A stretch of DNA of 64,000 bases from Megamerina dolium (Eukaryota > Arthropoda > Insecta > Diptera > Megamerinidae): NCBI GenBank assembly GCA_963854835.1, contig OY978527.1:36231040-36295039 (forward strand), written 5' to 3'. Made by a program: the position numbers and the translations under genes. Each line of letters begins with the position of its first letter. Within the stretch, counting starts at the first letter, position 1. Below are positions 33,655-44,289 of the stretch, in pieces. The notes beneath the pieces were generated by a model, which worked only from the letters and a program-made list of their open reading frames with translations, was not told where the DNA came from and ran no database searches.

Positions 33655-33955
33655 AAGGACGTGATGAGTGCATTAGCTTTCTGACCTATTGGTCGTGAGT
33701 TCACTCCCCGGCTGAAGCACAAATTTTGTATCGAAAAATGTTTTCCTTCGAGGTTACCCATATGTCAGGAAGCAATTGACAATTCTTCTGGCAGTAATAA
33801 TTTGCCATGGTAACGCTTCTAAAAGAGCTCTGTGGGGCAGGTCAGAAAACGTGGTGTCATTATGTTTACGCCGTTCGAAACAGGCTAATATAATTAGGAC
33901 CTAGCAGTGAAAGAGCAGCTCGACAAAAATTCCCTTTGGGGCTTATAAAAAATTC
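33655..33955 (+). mobile_element. tRNA-headed SINE, diverged copy
   Basis: The A-box half is lost. The rest follows the family: TTCTGACCTATTGGTCGTGA, CCCCGGCTGAAGCAC, ATTTGCCATGGTAACGC, CGCCGTTCGAAACAGGC and CCCTTTGGGGCTTATAA. It has more substitutions than the next copy 150 bp downstream. Confidence 0.8.
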
Positions 33956-34107
33956 ATGACGTCTACAACACTTTAATTTGAAGACAAGCGAGTCGAAATG
34001 AATGGTGATAGGGTAACTTCATTAGGATTCTCTGTTATGAATGAAAAACATCTTGAAATATTGCTTCCGCCTGGAGAATATAAAATTATGAGGACCATTG
34101 TAAAGAG

Positions 34108-34450
34108 TGGTGCCGTAGCTCAGTGGTTAGTGCATTGGCTTTCTGACCTGTAGGTCGTGGGTTCAATCCCCGGTTGAAGCACAACTTTAATAACGAAAAG
34201 ATTTTTCTTTCAAACGGTACCCACTTGTAAGCAAGCAATTGCCATTTCTTTTGATAGTAACAATTTGCCATTAAAAAGCTTCTAAAAGAGTTGTGTGACA
34301 AAGCTCAGAAAAAGTGACGTCACAAGGGTTCTGCCGATCTGAACCGGGTAATATAAGTAGGCCCCTTCTAATGCTGTCCAAAATTTAACACGCACAGCAG
34401 TACTGGAAGGCTCATCGGTAAAAGGGCCCATCAGGGCCTATAACAAATTA
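34108..34450 (+). mobile_element. tRNA-headed SINE, nearly full-length copy
   Basis: Good head GGTGCCGTAGCTCAGTGG with B box GTGGGTTCAATCCCCGG, the fullest promoter of all copies here. Body blocks are ACGGTACCCACTTG, AAAAAGTGACGTCACAAG, CTGAACCGGGTAATATAAG and TAGGCCCCTTC. The tail is degraded (GGGCCTATAACAAATTAT). Same orientation as the copy just upstream. Confidence 0.88.
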
Positions 34451-34544
34451 TATACAATAAATTATTCACAATAGACGCAAATTGTTCACAATTTCCTGAA
34501 TTGTAATATAATAAATTTCAATGAAATTGAGGTAATTATCAAAT

Positions 34545-34790
34545 TATAGTCGTAAGGAGCTAAGTCTGGTGAGTACATCGTGTGGGGCAAGAGCTCCCAG
34601 TAGAGTGATTTCGTCGTATCCTGAACCGGGTTTGCTTTCAATGAAGAGGCTTCTCTTCTGGCTTATCCCGGTCGTTTTTCGAATAAAGCATAATTCAAAT
34701 TGATCAAATGTTGTCGGTATTAACAGTTCCAACAGGTTTTAATTCATCATAATAAATCACACCAGCCTGAACTACAAGACAGAGCATTTT
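34545..34790 (-). pseudogene. Short mariner transposase fragment
   Basis: The minus strand reads VVQAGVIYYDELKPVGTVNT, matching the mid-region GVxYYELLKPxETVNT of mariner transposases. Only this block is clear. Flanks are eroded. Confidence 0.5.
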
Positions 34791-34794
34791 TCTT

Positions 34795-35790
34795 ATTTCC
34801 AAATTGTTTTTGGGTTTACAGTCGAAGTTTGTTATATGTTTAACTGGATTAACACAAGATTACTTATGAAAAAGTCTTTGGTCGTGCACAATAAACATTG
34901 CCTATACAGTCACCTGTCAGCAAAGGATAATTTCATATGTACTCACATCTGATACATAGTATGAATTTGACTGAAACACAAATGATGCTGTCACAAAAGA
35001 GTATTCACCAATTTTCTTGACGATATTGTAATGTAATGAGCAACAACAAGAAACACTTAAATCTATTAGACAGACTACTGAGTACTAAAACTTAATAAAC
35101 AATTAATTTTTGAATCGGCGCACATTAAGATCGCACTACTGGTTTGCGAGATATATGTAATTGAAATGAATCACACCCTTTTTCTCGCAAAAGACATTGA
35201 ATGAACAATATCTCGAAAACGAAACAAAAAATAAACCTAATTTTTCAAAGCAGCTATTGTACATGTTAGCTTGATAGGGGTTAGCTTGATATCATATTTT
35301 GACCGAAAAAGTTAAATTCAGAAAATACAAAATAATTATTCAATTTCCCACACGCACACACACATAATAATTCATTATTGTTAATAATTTATTATAAATA
35401 AATTATTATATAATTTATAATAATTTATTACTGTTAATTTTTAACTTGAACGTTGTTATTAAATTGTCAGCACGTGAGTTGCTGTTTCAATTTGTGAAAA
35501 AATAATCAAATAAATGAACAACAATAATAAAAGAAAAGGAGTTAAAATAAGCTCTTGAGACTGAGTAGTAAGTGTTTGCTCGCGCCATCAGACTACTTGA
35601 GCTCAATTTCGTAAATTGATGATTATACAGTTGTACGTGCAGTGTGGCAGTCGGTATTTTCGGAAGAGGGGAGAGGGGCTTATGGAAAAAATTTCATTTT
35701 ATAGAGTTCAATCTTTGTGATTTTGCACACATTTCGTCGAAAAATATTTTCGCAGTTATAGATAAGTATCTGGTACGGTACCCACACCCA
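34795..35790. other. Non-coding stretch
   Basis: No supported feature. TAAT-rich low complexity at 35365-35440. Confidence 0.3.
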
Positions 35791-35794
35791 CCCA

Positions 35795-35955
35795 CACTGA
35801 CAAACAAACCTCAGAAAAAGTGATGTCACAAAGGTTCTGCCGTTAGAAACCGGCTAAGATAAATAGGTCACTTCTAATACCAATCCCCAATTGAACATGC
35901 ACAACAGTACTGGAAGAGTAGCTTGACCAAAGGGCATATGGGAACTAGTCATTTA
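35795..35955 (+). mobile_element. tRNA-headed SINE, 5'-truncated copy
   Basis: Begins within the body (CTCAGAAAAAGTGATGTCAC) and continues TTCTGCCGTTAGAAACCGG, GCACAACAGTACTGGAAGAG and AAAGGGCATATGGGAAC. The head is absent. Confidence 0.75.
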
Positions 35956-35959
35956 TGAA

Positions 35960-37330
35960 AACAAAACAAAAATGTTCATCTTGTGCATACGTCTTTTGGA
36001 AGTTTATTGTGATACAGAATATATAAATTAGTACTTATATTTAATAGTTTATTTTCTTTCAAAATCAACAATAAACTATGCAGAAAATTAAAATTGATTA
36101 TCATTATTATTACTATTATTATCGAGTTTCATTATATCTAGAATGCCACCACATTCATAATAGCATGCCCCAAACACACTCAAACAATTTCAATTTTCTA
36201 AATTACCAATTAAGCAGCCTAAATACCATGCAATTTCATGCCACAAAATTGTATGACCACATTTATGTCCTCTATGCTCATATTAACGGTTCACACACAA
36301 AAAAAAAATACATAAATTATCAATGAACAATATATGTGGGCCCAAAAAGAGCAAGGGAGAAGAGATTTTTTTCTTTTAATTTACAGATTTTTAAACATTT
36401 TAGATTATCGCATATGTTCATTATATACTCAGATGTAGATGTAAATACTTGTAAATATTTCTACCATGCGCTATAAACTCATTAATCATTATCATCATCA
36501 TAATCATCATCATCATCTTCATAACAATCATCATTGTTGGCGTTGTACTACATAGTTGTGATAACTCATAAATATGATAACGGCGCACAATACTACAAGT
36601 ACAGTACAATATTGAAAAATATTTTTTGATTTTTAAGCTTTCTCATGCCTTTGCTTGCTCTTTTATGTATCATATACTTTAATTTAGGCTCACAACTAGC
36701 TATGCACCCAGTAGAAAAAAGAAACATACAACTCATGTGTCGTTGTCATGTTCTCCATCACTATATTGCACCTTGTTAATATCACACATGCATCTGGAAC
36801 AATAAAAAATGGCCAGTTCTCTTTACGTATTTATGAGTACATTCGAACAATTTGTAATTCTTGTAATTTTTTATTGCTCCATGAGTAACTGTGTAATCCC
36901 AAATTGTTCTACTATGAGCAAAGAAGGACACTATGGCAAATAATCGCCTTTAAGCATACAAATAATACTCGCCTTTATTCCAAAAAGATATGAAGCAGAT
37001 TACTCTTCGTCTTAGGACATGCAAAGAGGACAAAATGTTCATATGTGTGTGTTTTGAAGCAATAGAAAACAATCAGTTGCTCCACTTGAAGTGCTTAAAC
37101 GTTAATCTTTGATAATTCTGTTTTCTGCTGGGCATATACTTATTACTGTATATTAATACATATACGGATTCACAGATTGTTTTTGTTTTTGGGGGACGAG
37201 AATAATTAGAAAAATGCTTAATCAATAGAATGTGAACGTAGAATAGTGGTCGCAACAATAACAATTATAGCGACCCAAAATATGTATGAATTATGGAGTG
37301 TATAAGTATGTACATGTTCTATTTCATTTA
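35960..37330. other. Non-coding stretch
   Basis: ATT/TTA and CAT repeats (for example 36095-36122 and 36490-36515) give rise to spurious frames. No gene is supported. Confidence 0.35.
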
Positions 37331-37332
37331 TA

Positions 37333-38983
37333 CAGTGGCTCACAGCTTATTTCGTACAGTGTATATATTTTTATGTACATGGCTGTAACATCGAAACTAA
37401 AAAACTTATCGATAAGTTTTGAATGTAGATGTCTGTGTATGTGTTTAGTAAACCTAATAAGAAAACGGGGAACCCCAAAAATTTTTCTTTTTGTTATGCA
37501 AGAGAGAAAAACTATTGATCAGCTGATTTTCAGCTCACATCTTATTTCGTACACAAACTTCAATGTAGGTAAGTTTCATTCTGCCGCGCAGTTACAAAGT
37601 TTTTTTGAATTGTATGAGTTTTTGGACCTTTTTAACTATTATAACAATTTTTATTATTATTATTTTAAATAGTTAAAGTGCTGTAAATTAAACATTTAGC
37701 TTTATGGGTCATCGTACAACGATGGAACAGCGTAAACTGGTAATTAACCATTTTAGAAAAGGTCAGAGTGTGCAAAAAATTGCTGAAATGACAAATTTAA
37801 GTGCCTCAACTGTCCAATACATCATTCAACGCTTCGTTCGCGAAAATCGGTTGGAGAACAAGGGCAGAGAAGCACCTAATAAGATTTTCAACGCATCAGA
37901 CGAGCGTTATATTGTACGAAAAATTAAGAAAAATCCAAAGTTATCCGCTCCGAAGTTGGCTGCAGAGGTTCAGCGTGAAATAGGAAAATCATCCAGTGCT
38001 GAAACTGTCCGACGTGTGCTGCGCAATCATGACTTGAACGGTCGAGTAGCCCGAAAGAAACCATTCATTTCGAAAATGAATATACAACGCCGACTTGACT
38101 TCGCCAAAGAGCATATTATTAATACTCCTGCGTTCTGGAATACCGTTATTTTCGCGGATGAGTCTAAGTTTAATATTTTTGGCTCGGACGGAATGTCATA
38201 TGTTTGGCGTAAAGCTAATACCGAGCTAAACAAGGAGAACCTTAAGCCCACAGTGAAGCATGGTGGCGGTAGCGTGATGGTTTGGGCCTGTATGTCAGCA
38301 GCCGGAGTAGGTGAATTGGTTTTTATTGAGGGAACAATGGACAAAATGAAGTACCTCGAGATTCTGAAAAACAATTTACTTCAAAGTGCAGACAAACTGG
38401 GTTTGCGGGAAGAATTTCGGTATTACCAAGATAATGACCCAAAACATAAATCTGGGATTGTGCAATCTTGGCTTATTTGAACTGCTCACACTTGATGTCT
38501 CCACCACCACAGTCACCTGACATGAATGTGATTGAAAATCTTTAGTCTATTTTGGACAATAAAATAAGAACACACAAGATTTCTAATAAGCAAGACCTAA
38601 AGAAGGTACTGATGGAGGAATGGAAAAAAATCACACCAGACATCACTCAAAAATTGGTGGATTCAATGCCAAGTAGACTCCAGGCTGTCATTAACGCTAA
38701 GGGATGTCATACTAAATATTAAAATCAACTTACTTTGTTTTTAGTTTGAACTTAAAGAGACTGTACGAAATAAGCTGTGACATGAATTTTCCTATTTTTT
38801 TCTTATTTTATTTTTTTATAGTGTCAAACACTAAAATTTTGAAAAAGTAAATTTTGGAAAATAAAAAACAAACCTTCCTTTCAAAAATGGCATTTATATT
38901 TTGTTCAAATTTTTGCTATATTAGGAATTACGACTGCAGCAATTTTTAAACTGTCACTGTACGAAATAAGCTGGGAGCCACTG
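37333..38983 (+). mobile_element. Complete Tc1-like transposon with double (IR/DR) ends
   Basis: 1651 bp, flanked by TA on both sides (37331-37332 and 38984-38985). The outer terminal inverted repeats are 37333-37361 and 38955-38983, 29 bp with a single mismatch; the core is CAGCTTATTTCGTACAGTG. A second copy of the core lies inside each end: about 37533-37553 (ACATCTTATTTCGTACA) and, inverted, 38762-38781 (TGTACGAAATAAGCTGTGAC), each roughly 190 bp from the outer one. This arrangement of two transposase-binding sites per end is known from several Tc1-family elements. The transposase gene lies between the inner repeats. Confidence 0.95.
37704..38722 (+). pseudogene. Tc1-like transposase, one frameshift and one stop
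   Basis: The first frame (ATG at 37704, TGA at 38478-38480) gives 258 residues. The start has two helix-turn-helix motifs (QSVQKIAEMTNLSASTVQYI, and SAPKLAAEVQREIG with SSAETVRRVLR). The RNase-H-like catalytic core follows with the first Asp in FADESKFN, the HGGGSVMVW signature and the second Asp in YYQDNDPKHKS. After a one-base frame break near 38470 the frame resumes with SPDMNVIENL, which holds the catalytic Glu, then a TAG at 38543-38545 where the family has Trp, and runs to a TAA at 38720-38722. The full DDE triad is therefore still encoded in pieces. Decay is minimal, so the copy is young, but it cannot make a full-length protein as it stands. Confidence 0.93.
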
Positions 38984-38989
38984 TATATA

Positions 38990-39385
38990 AGCATGTAATC
39001 ATGCAATCATGCATCAACTAAAAGTGTTGTTTACAAAAAAAAAAAAACAGGGCCGACTTTGAAGCAATGTACAAAAATTAAGAAATAATTTCTCTTCAAA
39101 GTCGGCTCCAAAGATATTATTACCAAAGAATCAAACAACAAGTTTGTTAGTCAGTGGTAATTTCTTTGACGAAAGCGATATGCACTTCAACATTACTCTA
39201 CCCTATTGCAAATTAATAAAAGTGATTTATGGGATATTTATTCGAAGAGGAGAGCAGCAATATGACATTCGCGTAACATATTCGGTTTTTCAATGACTGT
39301 TGTTCATGATGAGCATGTATATCATTGAATTGGTGCGTTTATACATTACTAGGGTACAGTAAAGTAGGTAGTGCCTTAAGTATAA
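38990..39385. other. Non-coding stretch
   Basis: No supported feature. Confidence 0.3.
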
Positions 39386-39389
39386 GGTC

Positions 39390-39790
39390 TAGCAAAAAGC
39401 AATCCATTATTTTTGCATTAAATTGAAGGTTTTATTTAGTATAATTAGAGCGATCTGATTTAGGTCAAATATGCACCGTTTTGTTCGATAACTTGTTGCC
39501 ATTTTGAAGGTAATTTCATAATGCCACTCTCATAGAAACCTATTGGCAAAAAACTGGGACACTTTGGCCGTAGGGGAGCAGCTCAGAGTAAATGAGTCTC
39601 TGCCAATCCCACCAAACACATAGCTGATGGGTTGTTACAGTATCAGGACCATAAACACTATTCACATTTTCAGCCGAAGAAAAACTGTAAAATATGGCGT
39701 ATTTTCTCTTTACTGGTCTCCATATTTGACGCGTGCTCCAACAATACTGAGTAAAGCAATCACAAAACTGCCTGAAAAGTTTATTTAGTT
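39390..39790 (-). pseudogene. mariner-derived deletion element
   Basis: The minus strand reads, continuously and in order, an AENVNSVYGPDTVTTHQ-like N-terminal piece, LCVWWDWQRLIYSELLPYGQ (mid region) and FYESGIMKLPSKWQQVIEQN plus GAYLT and a stop (C-terminus). Each piece matches a mariner transposase, but the segments between them, including all three catalytic aspartates, are missing. Two internal deletions in a short element suggest a non-autonomous derivative. Confidence 0.78.
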
Positions 39791-39794
39791 CAAA

Positions 39795-40040
39795 ATTCTT
39801 TCTTTCTAACGATATCTAGCGTAATCATATCGCACTTATACAACGCGAGATACAGATTACTAAAGCCATCTATTGGAAAAATAATATATTTCTTTTAACT
39901 ACACCTGATAGCGGAATAGTTATGGCCATTCGCGTTCTTTTTTCATAATTTCAACTTTTGCAACAACCGTTATCAACGATGTGACATGTGCGACATTGAA
40001 TCGGCACGGTTCTGCATAATAGGTATGGCGAAAAGACTGT
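39795..40040. other. Non-coding stretch
   Basis: No recognised feature. Confidence 0.25.
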
Positions 40041-40045
40041 CGTTT

Positions 40046-40200
40046 AGTGGCGGGGTAACTTAGTGGTTAGTGTGTTGGCCTTAGAGCCGTAGGTCGTGGT
40101 TTGAATACCCAGCTAAGTCATAAATTTTTATATCGAAACGATTTTTCTTTCGAACGATTCCCTAGGCATGCAATTGATAATTCTGTCTTTCTTCAACTGA
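40046..40200 (+). mobile_element. tRNA-headed SINE, 3'-truncated copy
   Basis: Head GGGGTAACTTAGTGGTTAG, GTGTTGGCCTTAGAGCCGTA, GGTCGTGGTTTGAATACCC, then GATTTTTCTTTCGAACGATT. The body stops after GCAATTGATAATTCTGTC. The family's 3' half is absent. Confidence 0.78.
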
Positions 40201-40204
40201 ATCA

Positions 40205-40535
40205 TCGGATCGAACCGAAGAAATAGGAAAACACAGAAATTATTTGAAATTACGACTAGTCACTGCTCTATTTCATCATTTGGCTGCATTGTGTATTTTT
40301 AGCTCTGTCAAAAACAACCCTTATTTAAAGTGCTTTATATTGATTTCGCCCTTTTCTGATATATGTACGTACGTCAAATCTATTCTCATCATATTCGTAT
40401 ACGATCTACATTCAGAGACACAAAGGCACATTCAACAACAAATAAGGTGGGTTAGATGAAACTGTCTCAATAGACAATATTTACAAGTTCTTGCTTTTTT
40501 GACAAGACGAAGATCGTTTCAAAATCACATACTCT
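40205..40535. other. Non-coding stretch
   Basis: No supported feature. Confidence 0.25.
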
Positions 40536-40537
40536 CC

Positions 40538-40695
40538 CCTATTATGGATGGCAACTCAACTTTCTTGAGTTGCTTGAGAAACAATTCTGACTCGTATTAT
40601 CGATGGCAACCGAAGAAATCAGCTGTTTTGATTTGAATGCACGAAGGCAACTGAACAGGCCAAGCAACTAGATGGAGTTGCCATTCGTAATAGAG
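40538..40695 (+). mobile_element. MITE-like element with 19-bp terminal inverted repeats
   Basis: About 157 bp. The left end CTATTATGGATGGCAACTC and the right end, read inverted, CTATTACGAATGGCAACTC differ at two positions. Subterminal CAACT/AGTTG boxes recur. The interior has TTATCGATGGCAACCGAAG and ATCAGCTGTTTTGATTTG. It is non-coding. A related inverted copy lies at 7687-7840. Superfamily is not assignable without the target-site duplication, which I cannot define with confidence. Confidence 0.75.
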
Positions 40696-40699
40696 GCAT

Positions 40700-42375
40700 A
40701 AGTGTCATTTGTAATATATGGACAATCGGTTTTCTTACTCTTACAATATATTTGTGCTGGCAATGTTGGCAATCAGTATTCATAGTTAGAGGCAATATAG
40801 TAGTATTTCATATTATATATGATTGATACGCCCGTAAAAGAAATAAGTATATTTTACATTTACCCATACCATATTTCCATTCAAACATATTATTATCACA
40901 TCAATAATTTCCATACAAGTCACAGCTGCTCAACAGCAGCAAAATAAATAGATATACATATTTCTTTCACCGTAACTCCCGCTCTGACTTTGTTTATAAT
41001 TTCCATCATACGATTAAGTGATTGAAGAGGAGATAGATACTATCTTTATTCATTTATTCAAACGATAAAAAATGGAAGGGGCCTAGTAGTAAAAAAAAAA
41101 TGGGAAAAACGATACCGACAAAAACATAAAAAAAAACACTAGTAAAAAAAGCCTCTTTTAAACTTAATTAAGCGAAGATAAAAGATAAACAATTCAATAA
41201 ATATTGTATTCCTGCATGAATGTTTGTACAGTGGTGGAAATGTAAATGAAAGCATGCGACTATGTACGTACGTATGTGTGTGTGTAGGGTATAGTCGAGA
41301 TAAAATTGTGTGATACAATTAATTGTTGGTTATTTGTTATTCGTCTGTTTGTTTTCTCAGTGATAAAATATGCAATGATGCAGTGCCACAACATGATATT
41401 TAACAACACTATCATCATCATCATGGCATCATGGCTATCACCACCGCCTCCGACACTAATAGGCGGCCCTTAATTATATGGTGTGATTTTTATTATTAAT
41501 TTTATTTGTGTTTTTCTTTGTTTTTTAATGCAATAACTTGGTCTTTTTTTTTTTTTATTAATATCATATTAATGGTCATTTCAATGTCGTCTGATTATGC
41601 CACTTTGAACTATGAGTATCAGTTTGGCTGAAATTTTCTTTTGAAATGATGATATCAAACATAATTTTATATTCGTAACTATGAAAAACTATATGTCTTC
41701 TTTGTTTGGGAAAAACTATTTCAGATATTTTGAATATTCTATTCGAATAATTTAATCTGATTAATAAAAATTCTGTTTAATCGAAAAATCTAAATCATGA
41801 TTATTCAAATAATTTTTTATTTGACTAATCAGATCGTTCGACTAAACGATAAGCAATCAGTTATTTTCAGAGCTCCTTCTTCTAAACCAATATAGAAAAT
41901 ATTCAAAGTATTTGTGCGTTCAATGTGAATTAACTAGGATCGGATATTTTACTTTACTTTTTTATGGAGAGAAATAATCACAAAATCTTTTATGAAATGA
42001 TGAAAGACAAAAACAAAAAAAAAAAACAAAAGAAAAGGAAGAATCAAATTATAAATAATAGATTAATAACAACTATAATTACATTTTGTTAAAGCTGTTT
42101 CGCAATAGAAATAACAAAAACACAGAAAACAAATAAAACAAAACAACAACAGCAGCAATGTGTAAAGCAATTGCAATAATCACCACAATATTAATATTAC
42201 GTGTATGACGATCATTTGATTGGTTGAAGATGTTTAACAAATTATATATTGGCGTTTTGAATAGCATACGATAGAGAGAGAGAGAGAGCTTTCTAAGATC
42301 ACTTCCTGGACTGAATTATGATCGCATAGAAGTAAGCGTGAACAAGCATAATATATACATACATATGTACATGGA
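40700..42375. other. Non-coding stretch with AT-rich degenerate repeats
   Basis: A block at about 41730-41870 consists of degenerate GATTAATAAAAATTC / CTGATTAAT units similar to 53400-53700. (GA)n lies at 42271-42288. No gene is supported. Confidence 0.35.
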
Positions 42376-42639
42376 TGGTAGTGTCATAGCCAGGAGGGGG
42401 ATTAGAGAATAAATTCCCCCATTTTTGTGAAAAAAATGTATTCAGTTTTGTCAAATTTATGAAATGTCGAAACCAAGTTTCAAGATTTTTTTCAAAATTT
42501 GTCCATGTGAATGAAATTTTAGCTCAAGTTCAAATAAAACATAAAAATGTCGCAACATTTCATTGCTATAAAAAATAGTGTCGATGTATTTTGGAATAAA
42601 ACACCTTTCAGTACGATTATTCGAGACTTAATTCCATAT

Positions 42640-43990
42640 TTCTGAAATGGTTGAAAATTTAATATTGCTTTCTTCAGTCAATATGTGGTGCAAAATGTAA
42701 GAAAAATATCAATCGAAGTATTTGGCCCACGTTGAAATTATGAAAACATCCGAAAATCTTCTGGAAGATCTACAAAATATTATTCCACAGCTGGCAATAG
42801 CTTCTTAATGCGACTCTTTCCCTGAAGGAATTGCTTCAAGTTTCTGAGGAGGTAGTAGTCGCTGGGAGCCAAATCTTCCGAATGAAGTGAGTATTCAAGA
42901 AATTTGTGCTTTAATTCACTTGTGTGATGATGTTCACTGTCTTGATGAAAAATTATTTTTTCTTCTGTAAACTAGGTCATTTCTCTCGAATTTTTTTATT
43001 CAAAAGGTTGCAATAATATTCAGAGTTAAATGTTTTATCTTTCTAAAAATAATCAATGAACAAAATTACTTTTCTATAAAAAAAAACTGATATCATAAAC
43101 TTTTTTGCCCAATCGTTCTGAGCTGAACAATCAACTTCAGTCCGTTGTTAACGTTCTGGTTTCAGTTTTGGTTATAAACCGAAGCATAAAATCTATTTTA
43201 TTCTATTTAAAATGGTCCAAATTATGCTGAGAAATTTGTTTTCGATTCAGTTCTTGTTGAATTGTTAAGGAATCTGACACTAACTTTCTGCACAACTTTT
43301 TCATATGTAATACTTCATTTAAAATATGTAGTACGGAATCGTCGGAGATGCTTATAAAAAAAATTAATGAATATGTAGCAATCGAAAGTCCCGAAAGACC
43401 CTTTTCTTTCCAGTATTGTTATGCTTGTTAAATCTTGGACAGAATTAGAATTATATTATTCGGTTCCGAACTGCAGAACACTTGTGACATCACTTTTAGA
43501 AGCTTTTTCATAGCAAATTATTACCGAAGAAAAAATTTCCAATTTCTTGCCGACAGGAAAGAACCGTTTGACAGAAAAACCTTTTCGATATAAAACTTGT
43601 GCTTCTACCGGAGTTTTAAACCCACGATCTTCAGATCAGAAGGCGATGTCACTAACCACGGAGCTACGGCACCCTAGATGCCTCTGGTTTCAACAATTTC
43701 ACGCTTAGTTAAACTTGGGTCGTCACAAACAATATTGCTCAATAATTACTGGTGTTGTCGCCCTTTTTGGACGTCCATTATGTGGCTCATCTTCATCTTT
43801 AACATCTTTGGTACCGCATTCCTTTAACACCATTCACCATTTTTGTGCGAATTTCTGTTGTTGATAAACCTTCCAAAGCAAAGAATTTTATCAGTGCTCA
43901 ATGTTTTTCCATTGCAAAATGATGCATAGACTCGTCAATTTCAAATGGCTTGTGAACAAAGAATTAATTGACAGATCGAAATAAAATTTT
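42640..43990 (-). pseudogene. mariner transposase relic split by a SINE
   Basis: Minus-strand pieces in order: HFAMEKH...LIKFFALEGLSTTEIRTKM (N-terminal helix-turn-helix, about 43930-43840), a GRPKRATTPVIIEQ block (about 43790-43740), then a SINE copy (43428-43676), then LHILNEVLHMKKLCRKLVSD (about 43330), NKIDFMLRFITKTETRTL, KIIFHQDSEHHHTSELKH (second Asp), LHSEDLAPSDYYLLRNLKQF (third Asp present) and a C-terminal YFVDLPEDFRMF. The first Asp of the usual T-x-D-E motif is replaced (TKTET). Many stops occur. This mariner lineage is different from the one at 15.2 kb. Confidence 0.88.
43428..43676 (-). mobile_element. tRNA-headed SINE inserted in a mariner relic
   Basis: Read on the minus strand: GGGTGCCGTAGCTCCGTGG, TTAGTGACATCGCCTTCTG, ATCGTGGGTTTAAAACTCC, GAAGCACAAGTTTTATATCG, GAAAAAGCTTCTAAAAGTG-ATGTCAC, TTCTGCAGTTCGGAACCG, ending near TGTCCAAGATTTAACA. 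The mariner coding order resumes on both sides, so the SINE is the younger insertion. Confidence 0.85.
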
Positions 43991-44289
43991 GACAATGTTT
44001 GAATCAAAGATGAAATATTAAAATGGCGTATAAAATCTTGATTCATCTACTGGTTAATAGGTGTCGCTTTCAATAGGAATCTGTAATTTCCTTTCCTGTG
44101 TGGTGGACTACAAAACTTAAAAAGATTCAAAACTTATCAGCACAACAGAATTCGATAGTTAATCAGAGGTTGGCATATGGTTTTGAATTCTTTGATTTAA
44201 TATTTTTTTGTTTTATTATTTTATTACAAACATTTTTTTAGCTAGACCCCCTTCAGAAAATCCTTGCTGCGCCACTTAAGCATGGGCAT

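Larger units (their letters stand above)
42381..44279. mobile_element. Probable TIR element that hosts a nested mariner and SINE
   Basis: The left end reads AGTGTCATAGCCAGGAGGGG and the right end, inverted, AGTGGCGCAGCAAGGATTTT. Matching positions (AGTG-C--AGC-AGGA, followed by GGGGG stretches) suggest diverged terminal inverted repeats of one element about 1.9 kb long, of which about 1.4 kb is later mariner and SINE insertion. It has no coding sequence of its own. This reading is an inference from the end similarity. Confidence 0.4.

Noticed and set aside
38027..38374. 115-codon minus-strand frame.
   Set aside because: Antisense shadow of the Tc1-like transposase.
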